Assembly: GCF_000720485.1 (NCBI RefSeq)
Contig: NZ_JOAX01000029.1
Location: forward strand, 30,738-94,737
Direction of reading: 5' to 3'
Length of the DNA stretch: 64,000 bases
Source of the DNA: Streptomyces ochraceiscleroticus
GTDB lineage: Bacteria > Actinomycetota > Actinomycetes > Streptomycetales > Streptomycetaceae
Below, piece by piece: positions 9,007 through 15,823 of this stretch. The first letter of the stretch is position 1, and each line of letters opens with the position of its first letter. The notes beneath the pieces were generated by a model, which was given only the letters and a program-made list of their open reading frames with translations, did not search any database and was not told the DNA's origin. Both the position numbers and the translations under genes were made by a program.

Positions 9007-9061
9007 GGGACCGCCTTTCGCACGCAGAAACCCACGGGTGTCGTGGGGATGTGCCAGGACG

Positions 9062-9092
9062 GTAGAGGATCGTTCTACGATCCGACAATAGG
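9062..9092 (-). promoter_or_regulatory. Promoter-operator of the DUF969-DUF979-pcp unit
   Basis: Read toward the DUF969 gene, this has TTGTCG as -35, a 16-bp spacer and TCTACC as -10. The spacer and its edges hold the perfect 17-bp palindrome GGATCGTTCTACGATCC (9067-9083). The whole 31-bp block matches the block upstream of pxpA at 24 of 31 positions. A palindrome placed between -35 and -10 is the classic site for repression; the obvious candidate regulator is the GntR protein coded next to it. Confidence 0.75.
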
Positions 9093-9105
9093 TGGGTGAT
9101 TCTCA

Positions 9106-9819
9106 TTACCTGCCGGAAACTTGTCCGGCGACCTGCTGGGCGTACGCGCTGGAGAGCTGAGCCCGGGAATCCTCCAGGTAGGACGCCAGCAGCCGCTCCG
9201 CCTGGACCACGTCGCCGCCCTGCAGCGCTTCGAGGATCTGGCGGTTCCGCGTGAGGTACGGCTCGTGGAAGCGGCGCGGGTCGTCCATGACGTGGAACAC
9301 CAGCCGCAGCTCCGCGAGGACGCCGCGCATCAGCTCGTCGGTGCGGGGGCTGCCGGCCAGCGCGACCAGCGCCTGGTGGAAGCGGATATTGGCCGTCGAC
9401 AGGTCCTGCCAGGACCGTTCCAGCGCGGCCCGCTCCCCCGCCACCACGGCCGCCTCGACCTGGTCCAGCGTGTACGGCGGCTCGCCCAGGCCGCGGATCA
9501 CGGCGCATTCGATCATGCCGCGCACCCGGTAGATGTCCGCGAGGTCGTCCACCGCGACCACCCGCACGAAGACGCCCCGGTTCAGCTCGTGCACCAGCAG
9601 CCGCTCGTGCGTGAGCAGCCGGAACGCCTCCCGCAACGTGTTCCGCGACACGCCCAGCGCCCCGCCGATGGAGTCCTCCGACAGCCGTGCCCCGGGCGGG
9701 AAGAAGCCCTCCGCGATGCGGTCGCGCAGTATGTCCGCGACCCGCTCGGCGGTGCTCGTCCGCCCCAGCAGCGCCCGGTCCATCGCCAGCCCGCCCGGCT
9801 CCTCGATCCGCCGGTCCAT
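9106..9819 (-). CDS. GntR/FadR-family regulator of the 5-oxoproline locus
   Basis: A 237-aa DNA-binding repressor with an N-terminal winged helix-turn-helix (about residues 17-85, including SEDSIGGALGVSRNTLREAF) and a C-terminal all-helical FCD ligand-binding domain (about 95-220). The FCD metal/ligand histidines are suggested by the RFHQALVALAGS and FHVMDDPRRFHEPY regions. ATG at 9819 is chosen; ATG at 9783 (MDRALLGR) also has a purine-rich leader and is a real alternative. The open frame to GTG 9903 runs through low-complexity Arg/Ala sequence. The gene sits between the two arms of the regulon, 14 bp from one operator and about 120 bp from the other, so it very likely controls both, with 5-oxoproline or a derivative as the probable effector (inference). 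Confidence 0.88.
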   Translation of the reverse strand: MDRRIEEPGGLAMDRALLGRTSTAERVADILRDRIAEGFFPPGARLSEDSIGGALGVSRNTLREAFRLLTHERLLVHELNRGVFVRVVAVDDLADIYRVRGMIECAVIRGLGEPPYTLDQVEAAVVAGERAALERSWQDLSTANIRFHQALVALAGSPRTDELMRGVLAELRLVFHVMDDPRRFHEPYLTRNRQILEALQGGDVVQAERLLASYLEDSRAQLSSAYAQQVAGQVSGR

Positions 9820-9938
9820 CCCCTTCGCCACCTCGCGCCTCACTTTCGTCCCCCTGGTCACCGTGACCGCGTACGGCGGCCGCGCGGCCGCCCGCAAGGG
9901 CACGCAGTCAATCCCAGAACGACGAACAAGACAACAAC

Positions 9939-9969
9939 CCTCTTGTCCTATCGTTCAACAATCCTCTAG
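9939..9969 (+). promoter_or_regulatory. Promoter-operator of pxpABC
   Basis: Reading rightward: TTGTCC (9944-9949) as -35, a 16-bp spacer, then TCTAGC as -10. The spacer contains the near-perfect palindrome ATCGTTCAACAAT (9950-9962, one mismatch). The block is the counterpart of 9062-9092 in the opposite orientation, so the same regulator should act on both. It also lies upstream of the GntR gene, so autoregulation is possible. Confidence 0.75.
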
Positions 9970-9982
9970 CTTGATGCGGTAA

Positions 9983-10036
9983 CCGGTCGGCCCGAGCGCC
10001 CCAGGAGGACAGCCGCTACGGAAACGGGCCGACCGG
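9983..10036 (+). promoter_or_regulatory. Stem-loop in the pxpA leader
   Basis: The 5' leader of pxpA (about 110 nt) contains a perfect 12-bp inverted repeat, CCGGTCGGCCCG at 9983-9994 and CGGGCCGACCGG at 10025-10036. The 30-nt loop includes AGGAGGAC. A pyrimidine-rich stretch follows. It could be an attenuator, an RNA-stability element or a second protein-binding site; it matches no riboswitch class I recognise. Confidence 0.5.
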
Positions 10037-10091
10037 CTCTGCCTTTCCCTGCCCCTGTCCGGCCCCGCCGGCCTTGTTGGAACGGATGCAC

Positions 10092-10856
10092 ATGACGGAC
10101 CCGGTGATCGACCTCAACGCCGACCTCGGTGAGGGGTTCGGACGGTGGCAGCTCACCGACGACGACAGTCTGCTCTCCGTCGTCACCAGCGCCAACGTCG
10201 CGTGCGGCTTCCACGCGGGCGACCCGTCGACGATGCGCAGGGTCTGCGAGACGGCCGCCGAGCGCGGTGTCCGCATCGGCGCCCAGGTGTCCTACCGCGA
10301 CCTCGCCGGCTTCGGGCGCCGCGCCATGGACGTGCCCCCGGACGAACTCGCCGACGAGATCGCCTACCAGATCGGCGCCCTGGAGGTCTTCGCGCGCGCC
10401 GCCGGCTCCCGCGTCGCCTACGTGAAGCCGCACGGCGCGCTGTACAACCGTGCCGTCCACGACACCGAGCAGGCCGGCGCGATCGTGGCCGGCATCCGGC
10501 GCGCGGCCGGTCCGCTGCCCGTACTCGGGCTCCCCGGCTCGCAGTTGCACGCCGCGGCGCAGGCCGCCGGGCTGCCCGCCGTCACCGAGGCGTTCGCCGA
10601 CCGCGCCTACACGGCCGCCGGCACCCTGGTCCCCCGCCGGGAGCCCGGCGCGGTCGTCCACGACCCGGACGCCGTCGTCAAGCGCTCCCTCGGCCTCGCC
10701 CGCGACCACGCCGTCACCTCCCTCGACGGCGAGCGCGTGGAGGTCGACGTGCAGTCGCTGTGCCTGCACGGTGACACCCCGGGCGCCGCGGCCCTCGCAC
10801 GGCGCGTACGCGACGAACTGACGGCGGCCGGCGTCCGCGTGGCGGCGTTCGCATGA
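10092..10856 (+). CDS. pxpA: 5-oxoprolinase subunit A (LamB/YcsF family)
   Basis: A 254-aa protein of the LamB/YcsF family, the A subunit of the prokaryotic PxpABC 5-oxoprolinase, which opens 5-oxoproline to glutamate with ATP. The signature is unmistakable: DLNADLGEGFGRW at the N-terminus, NVACGFHAGDPSTM, YVKPHGALYN and EAFADRAYTAAGTLVPR. ATG at 10092 (MTDPVIDLN) is preferred, with GGAACGG upstream; ATG at 10086 and TTG at 10074 are in frame. The stop overlaps the pxpB start (ATGA), so the three subunits are translationally coupled. Expression is expected from the promoter-operator at 9939-9969. Confidence 0.96.
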   Translation: MTDPVIDLNADLGEGFGRWQLTDDDSLLSVVTSANVACGFHAGDPSTMRRVCETAAERGVRIGAQVSYRDLAGFGRRAMDVPPDELADEIAYQIGALEVFARAAGSRVAYVKPHGALYNRAVHDTEQAGAIVAGIRRAAGPLPVLGLPGSQLHAAAQAAGLPAVTEAFADRAYTAAGTLVPRREPGAVVHDPDAVVKRSLGLARDHAVTSLDGERVEVDVQSLCLHGDTPGAAALARRVRDELTAAGVRVAAFA

Positions 10857-11554
10857 CCGCACTCCCGGCCGCCGGCCCTCGTACGCGGCCCGCCGAGTCC
10901 CCCGGCCTCCGTATGCGCACCCTGCCCGTGGGCGACCACGGCCTGCTCGTCGAGCTCGACAGCGGCGCGGCCGTCGAAGCGCTCCACGCCGAACTGCTCC
11001 GCCGCGCCGCGGCCGGCCTGCTGCCCGCCACCCGCGAGATCGTCCCCGCGGCGCGCACCGTACTGATCGACGGGCTCGCCGAACCGGAGCGGTTCGCGGC
11101 CGAGCTGACCGGCTGGGACATCCCCCCGGCCACCCGCTCCGGGGCGCAGACCCTCGAAGTGCCCGTCCGCTACGACGGTCCCGACCTCGCCGACGTCGCC
11201 GAGCTGTGGGGCGTCACCCCGGAGGAGGTCGTACGGATCCACTCCGGTACCGAATTCCGCGTCGCCTTCTGCGGTTTCGCGCCCGGCTTCGGATACCTCA
11301 CGGGCCTGCCCGAGCGTTACCACGTGCCGCGCCGCGCCACCCCGAGGACCCGCCTCCCGGTCGGCTCGGTCGCCCTCGCGGGCCCGTACACGGGCGTGTA
11401 CCCCCGCTCCTCCCCCGGTGGCTGGCAGCTTCTGGGCACCACGGACGCCGTGCTCTGGGACGCGTCCCGGGAGCCGGCGGCGCTGTTCGCACCGGGCACC
11501 CTCGTCCGCTTCGTCCCGCAACCGTTCGACCCGCACCCGGAGGCGGCCCAGTGA
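10853..11554 (+). CDS. pxpB: 5-oxoprolinase subunit B (KipI family)
   Basis: A 233-aa KipI-family protein, the B subunit of PxpABC. The conserved core FCGFAPGFGYLTGLPERY and the GSVALAGPYTGVYPRSSPGG region are visible at about residues 140-195. In Bacillus the homologue KipI was first described as an inhibitor of sporulation kinase A, but the A/B/C gene set supports the enzyme role here. It overlaps pxpA by four bases and pxpC by four bases (GTGA). The extra N-terminal 20 residues are Pro/Arg-rich and may be disordered; an in-frame ATG at residue 21 (MRTLPVGDHG) is an alternative start. Confidence 0.95.
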   Translation: MTALPAAGPRTRPAESPGLRMRTLPVGDHGLLVELDSGAAVEALHAELLRRAAAGLLPATREIVPAARTVLIDGLAEPERFAAELTGWDIPPATRSGAQTLEVPVRYDGPDLADVAELWGVTPEEVVRIHSGTEFRVAFCGFAPGFGYLTGLPERYHVPRRATPRTRLPVGSVALAGPYTGVYPRSSPGGWQLLGTTDAVLWDASREPAALFAPGTLVRFVPQPFDPHPEAAQ

Positions 11555-12423
11555 CCGACCGCGCATTCGCCGTCGTACGCGCCGGAGCACTGACCACCGT
11601 CCAGGACCTCGGCCGCGCCGGCCACGCCCACCTGGGCGTCCCGCGCTCCGGCGCGCTCGACGCCGACGCCCACCGCCTGGCCAACCGCCTCGTCGGCAAC
11701 GGCCCCGAGGCGGCCACCCTGGAAACCACCGTCACCGGATGCGCGGTACGGATGCGCAGCGCCGGCACCGTGGCCGTCACGGGCGCGCCCTGCCCGGTGA
11801 CCGTCGACGGCCGCCCCGCCCCCTGGGGCGCCCCGGTGCACGTACCGGCCGACGCCGTCCTGGAGGTGGGCACCGCCGCCTACGGGCTGCGCAGTTACCT
11901 GGCCTTCGCGGGCGGCATCGAGGCCGAGCCGGTGCTCGGCAGCCGCGCCACCGACCTCCTCTCGGGGCTCGGCCCCGACCCGCTCAGCGACGGCGCCGTG
12001 CTGCCGCTCGGCACACCGGGCGCGCCGGTGCCCGCGGCCGACGCGGTCCCGCACGCCGGCCCGGCACGCGAACTGGTCCTGCCCGTCCGCCTCGGGCCGC
12101 GCGACGACTGGTTCACGGTGGCGGGGCTGCGTACCCTCCTGACCGGCGTCTGGCGGGTGTCGTCCGCGAGCAACCGCATCGGGCTGCGCACCGAGGGCCC
12201 GTCCCTGGAGCGCGCGCGGGACGGCGAACTCCCCAGTGAGGGCATGGCACTGGGCGCCGTCCAGGTCCCCCCGAACGGCCTCCCGGTGCTCTTCCTCGCC
12301 GATCACCCGACGACCGGCGGCTATCCGGTCATCGGCGTCGTGCGGGAGTCCGCGCTGTCCGCCGCCGCCCAGGCCGCACCCGGGACCCCTGTGCGCTTCG
12401 TACGGGCACACAGCGGCTTCTGA
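11551..12423 (+). CDS. pxpC: 5-oxoprolinase subunit C (KipA family)
   Basis: A 290-aa KipA-family protein, the C subunit of PxpABC (biotin-dependent-carboxyltransferase-like fold, also found in allophanate hydrolases). Family motifs are TTVQDLGRAGHAHLGVPRSG near the N-terminus, the middle YLAFAGGIEAEPVLGSR, and SSASNRIGLRTEGP plus HPTTGGYPVIGVV in the C-terminal half. The GTG start overlaps the pxpB stop. The gene converges on the MFS gene with only 23 bp between stops and no clear terminator in the gap. Confidence 0.95.
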   Translation: MTDRAFAVVRAGALTTVQDLGRAGHAHLGVPRSGALDADAHRLANRLVGNGPEAATLETTVTGCAVRMRSAGTVAVTGAPCPVTVDGRPAPWGAPVHVPADAVLEVGTAAYGLRSYLAFAGGIEAEPVLGSRATDLLSGLGPDPLSDGAVLPLGTPGAPVPAADAVPHAGPARELVLPVRLGPRDDWFTVAGLRTLLTGVWRVSSASNRIGLRTEGPSLERARDGELPSEGMALGAVQVPPNGLPVLFLADHPTTGGYPVIGVVRESALSAAAQAAPGTPVRFVRAHSGF

Positions 12424-12446
12424 GGGCCTTTCTCCGGCCGGTCGCG

Positions 12447-13766
12447 CTACGCCTCGGCCGTGCGCGCGCTGCGGGCCAGGACGACCAGCGAGCAGACCAG
12501 CGACACCACGACGAGCGCCATCTGGTAGACCGCGACCGGCACGATGGAGCCGCCACTGGAGGTGAACAGCCACTCCCCCACCAGCGGGGCCGTGCCGCCG
12601 ATCAGCGCGGAACACAGTTGGTACGACAGCGAGATGCCGGTGTACCGGACGCGGGCGGGGAACGCCTGGGCGAGCAGGCCCGCCAGGATCGCGTAATTCA
12701 TCGCGCCGGTCACCCCGAGCAGCGAGATGCCGAACCCGGCGGCGACCGCGTTCTCCGTGGCGACCAGGGCGTACATGACCGGCACCAGGAGGAAGTTGAG
12801 CGTCAGCAGGGTGCCGACCGTACGAGCGGTGCCGAACCGTTCCGCCAGGATCACGCCCAGCGGCTGTGCCAGGAACTGCACGACGCTGTAGACCAGCAGC
12901 ACGTTCAGCATGGTGGAGCGGTCGAAGCCGAGATCACCGGTGGCCCAGGAGAGGATGAACGTGGTGATGAAGTAGGTCGCCGCGATCCCGATGGAGCTCG
13001 CCAGCACGCCCAGTACCAGCGTGCCCGGGTGACGCCGCAGCACCTCGCCGAGCGGTACGCGGGCCACCTCCCGCTTCGTGCGCAGCCGGGTGAACTCCGG
13101 GGACTCCGCCACCCGCAGCCGGATCACCAGCCCGACGATCACCAGCAGCGCCGAGAAGACGAACGGGAGCCGCCAGCCCCACGCGTCGAACGACGCGTCC
13201 GGTAGCTGGGTGAGCAGCGCGAAGCTCAGCGTGGCCAGGATGGAGCCGGCCGGCGAGCCCTGCTGGGCGAACGCCCCGAAGGACAGCCCGCGGCCCTTGG
13301 GGGCGTGTTCGGACGCGATGAGCACCGCGCCGCCCCACTCCCCACCGACAGCCACGCCCTGCACCATGCGCAGCACGATGAGCAGTACGGGGGCCAGCAT
13401 TCCGACGCTGCCGTACGTGGGCAGCAGTCCGATGAGGGTGGTGGCGACGCCCATCATGAGGAGCGTGGTCACGAGGGTCTTCTTGCGGCCGATGCGGTCC
13501 CCGAGGTGCCCGAAGACGATGCCCCCGATGGGACGCGCCAGGAAGCCCAGCCACAGCGTCCCGAAGGAGGCCAGCATCCCGGTGCCCGAGGAGGTCGCCG
13601 GGAAGAACAGCTTCCCCAGGACCAGCGCGGACGCGGTGCTGTAGATGTAGAAGTCGCACCACTCGATGGTGGTGCCGATGAACGAGGCGAGCCCCGCGCG
13701 GCGCGCGGTACGGCTGTCGCCCTCGTGGACGACGGATCTGGCGGACTGCGAAGTGGTGGCGTCCAT
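12447..13766 (-). CDS. MHS-type MFS metabolite:H+ symporter
   Basis: A 439-aa inner-membrane transporter with 12 predicted helices, of the metabolite:H+ symporter type related to ShiA, ProP and citrate permeases. The signatures are GTTIEWCDFYIYSTASAL at helix 1, the loop 2-3 motif GHLGDRIGRKKTL and RMVQGVAVGGEWGGAV in helix 5. Typical substrates are small carboxylates or betaines. The start ATG is one base after the stop of the FAD oxidase gene, so the two are co-translated and the transporter probably imports the oxidase substrate. It could also serve the oxoprolinase genes, but the strand and spacing tie it to the oxidase. Confidence 0.88.
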   Translation of the reverse strand: MDATTSQSARSVVHEGDSRTARRAGLASFIGTTIEWCDFYIYSTASALVLGKLFFPATSSGTGMLASFGTLWLGFLARPIGGIVFGHLGDRIGRKKTLVTTLLMMGVATTLIGLLPTYGSVGMLAPVLLIVLRMVQGVAVGGEWGGAVLIASEHAPKGRGLSFGAFAQQGSPAGSILATLSFALLTQLPDASFDAWGWRLPFVFSALLVIVGLVIRLRVAESPEFTRLRTKREVARVPLGEVLRRHPGTLVLGVLASSIGIAATYFITTFILSWATGDLGFDRSTMLNVLLVYSVVQFLAQPLGVILAERFGTARTVGTLLTLNFLLVPVMYALVATENAVAAGFGISLLGVTGAMNYAILAGLLAQAFPARVRYTGISLSYQLCSALIGGTAPLVGEWLFTSSGGSIVPVAVYQMALVVVSLVCSLVVLARSARTAEA

Positions 13767-13767
13767 G

Positions 13768-15138
13768 TCAGCGTCCCGAGATGCGGTCGGCGATCTTCGC
13801 GATCGGTGCGGTGGTGGTGCGGCGCGCGGCCTCGCTGCGGTCCGCCGCCCGGTAGGCGGCGTACATGCCGTGCACGCCGAGCCAGCGGGCCGGCTCCGGC
13901 TCCCAGCCGCGCGTCCGGTGGCCCGTCCACGGCAGCCGGGTCAGCTCGGTGTCCCGTTCCAGTACGAGGTCCCGCAGGGTGCGGCCGGCCAGGTTGGTCG
14001 CCGCGACGCCGTGCCCGACGTAGCCGCCGGCCCAGCCCAGCCCCGTACGCCGGTCGAAGGACACCGACGCGCACCAGTCGCGCGGCACGGCCAGCACGCC
14101 CGACCAGGCGTGGTCGATCCGCGCGCCGGCGGTCGCGGGCAGCAGCCGGGCCAGGGTGTCGCGCAGCGCCCGTACCGTCTTCGGGCTGGTCCGGCCGTCC
14201 CGGTCCACGCGGGACCCGAAGCGGTATGGGACGCCGCGTCCGCCGATCGCGATGCGGCCGTCGGCGGTGCGCTGCGCATACGTGTAGGCGTGCGTGAGAT
14301 CGCTGAGCAGTTCGTGCCCGTCCCAGCCGATGGCCTTCCACGCCTCTTCGGGCAGCGGCTCGGTGACCACCATGGAGGAGTTCATCGGCAACCAGGTGCG
14401 GCGCTCTCCGTACAGGTCGCTGGTGAATCCCTCGGTGGCCCGGAGGACGCGGCGCGCCCGCACCGTCCCGAAGGGCGTCTCGGCGCGCCCCGGTGCGATG
14501 CGGGTGACAGGCGTGGACTCGTGGATCGTCACCCCGAGGGCCGCGACCGCCCGGGCGAGGCCCTGTACCAGCTTGGCCGGGTGGACACGGGCGCAGTGCG
14601 GGTTGTGCACGCCACTCAGTGCGCCGGCCACATCGATACGGTCGCGCACCTCGCGCCCCGAGAGCAGGACTTCGTCCGCGTTGCCCCAGTGCACGGACTT
14701 CTCGTGTGCGGCGCGCAGGCGCGGCAACTGGGCGGGCCGGTGGGCCACGGTCAGGTAGCCGCTCTTGACGATGTCGGCTTCGATGCCCTCGGCCCCGGCG
14801 ACCGCGATGACCTCGTCCACCGTGGCATTCATGGCCCGCTGCAGCTCCCGTACGGACTGCGGCCCGCGCTCCCGTGCGTACACCGCGGGGGAACCGGCGA
14901 TCTTGCCGCTGAGCCAGCCGGCGTTGCGCCCCGAGGCCCCGAAGCCCGCGAACTCCCGCTCCAGGACGACGATGCGCAGGCCCGGGTCGGCCTTCTTGAG
15001 GTAGTACGCGGTCCACAGTCCGGTGAAGCCGGCGCCGACGATGCACACGTCGGCGTCGGCCGGGCCGTCCAGGGGGTCACGCCGGCGGGGAACGCCGGTC
15101 TGGCGGTACCAGAAGGAGATGTTGCCGTTCAACGTCAT
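13768..15138 (-). CDS. FAD-dependent amine/amino-acid oxidase (PuuB/DAO-like)
   Basis: A 456-aa flavoprotein of the DadA/glycine-oxidase fold. The dinucleotide-binding motif VCIVGAGFTG is at residues 31-40, followed by the acidic end of strand 2 (VVLERE) and GASGRNAGW, the segment contacting FAD in gamma-glutamylputrescine oxidase and sarcosine-oxidase-like enzymes. The C-terminal YVGHGVAATNLAGRTLRDL closes the FAD site. ATG at 15138 has GGAGG at good spacing. It lies between the XRE-cupin regulator (15 bp upstream) and the MHS transporter (1 bp downstream), an arrangement like puu genes. Oxidative deamination of an amine or N-alkyl amino acid is likely; the exact substrate cannot be read from the sequence. 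Confidence 0.85.
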   Translation of the reverse strand: MTLNGNISFWYRQTGVPRRRDPLDGPADADVCIVGAGFTGLWTAYYLKKADPGLRIVVLEREFAGFGASGRNAGWLSGKIAGSPAVYARERGPQSVRELQRAMNATVDEVIAVAGAEGIEADIVKSGYLTVAHRPAQLPRLRAAHEKSVHWGNADEVLLSGREVRDRIDVAGALSGVHNPHCARVHPAKLVQGLARAVAALGVTIHESTPVTRIAPGRAETPFGTVRARRVLRATEGFTSDLYGERRTWLPMNSSMVVTEPLPEEAWKAIGWDGHELLSDLTHAYTYAQRTADGRIAIGGRGVPYRFGSRVDRDGRTSPKTVRALRDTLARLLPATAGARIDHAWSGVLAVPRDWCASVSFDRRTGLGWAGGYVGHGVAATNLAGRTLRDLVLERDTELTRLPWTGHRTRGWEPEPARWLGVHGMYAAYRAADRSEAARRTTTAPIAKIADRISGR

Positions 15139-15153
15139 CGCGACCTCCGTCGC

Positions 15154-15738
15154 TCAGTAGCTGGGCGGGCTGATCACCCACAGGACTCTGGCGCCGTTGC
15201 CTCCGGTCTCCACGAGCTTGTGGGGGACGGCACTGCTGTGCCGGATGCTGTCGCCGGGCCCGAGGGCGAAGTGCTCGCCCTCCAGGTGCAGTTCGACCTC
15301 GCCCTCCAGCACGTAGAGGAACTCCTCGGAGTCGCCGTGCGTGTAGGGCCGGTCGCCGGTCGACCCGCCGGGCTCGAACTCGCCGAGGAACGCCTCCAGG
15401 TGGTGCTGCGGGCCCGGGGTGAGCCGGAACTTGCGCCCCAGCACCCCGAAGGTCAGGCTCGGCGCCGCGGCCGCCTTCAGGACGCGCGGCCCGGTCGTGT
15501 AGTCCGCGGCGAAGAGGTCGCCCATCTTCAGGCCGAGCGCGGCGGCGATCTGCTGGAGCGTGGCGATGCTCGGGTTGGCGATGCCGCGTTCTACCTGGCT
15601 GAGGTACCCCTCGCTGATCCCGGCGGCGCCGGCGACGGCCCGCAGGGTGCGCCGCCGGGCGCGCCTCAGGGCGCGGAGCCGGTGGCCTACGGGAACGTCG
15701 TCGGGCTCGTGCCGCTCGTCGGCGGTCTCGTGTGCCAT
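15154..15738 (-). CDS. XRE-cupin transcriptional regulator (PuuR-like)
   Basis: A 194-aa regulator with an N-terminal XRE helix-turn-helix (about residues 18-72; GISEGYLSQVERGIANPS is the typical recognition segment) and a C-terminal cupin sensor (about 110-190; HGDSEEFLYVLEGEVELHLE, then GDSIRHSSAVPHKL). This PuuR-like layout usually represses amine or amino-acid catabolism and senses the substrate through the cupin. ATG at 15738 is chosen because a good promoter puts its -10 seven bases before it. It is followed at 15 bp by the oxidase and transporter genes it probably controls. Confidence 0.88.
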   Translation of the reverse strand: MAHETADERHEPDDVPVGHRLRALRRARRRTLRAVAGAAGISEGYLSQVERGIANPSIATLQQIAAALGLKMGDLFAADYTTGPRVLKAAAAPSLTFGVLGRKFRLTPGPQHHLEAFLGEFEPGGSTGDRPYTHGDSEEFLYVLEGEVELHLEGEHFALGPGDSIRHSSAVPHKLVETGGNGARVLWVISPPSY

Positions 15739-15745
15739 GCCCGGG

Positions 15746-15774
15746 AACCTAAGACCCACCGGCCCCCGGGACAA
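15746..15774 (-). promoter_or_regulatory. Leaderless promoter of the XRE-cupin gene
   Basis: Reading leftward: TTGTCC (-35, 15774-15769), a 17-bp spacer and TAGGTT (-10, 15751-15746), then seven bases to the ATG at 15738. This spacing places transcription start at or next to the start codon, so a leaderless mRNA is likely, which is common in Streptomyces. Confidence 0.6.
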
Positions 15775-15823
15775 GACTTCTTGCACAGCAACTCAGAAAA
15801 CTTAACTGCCGTGCTGCGCGGGC

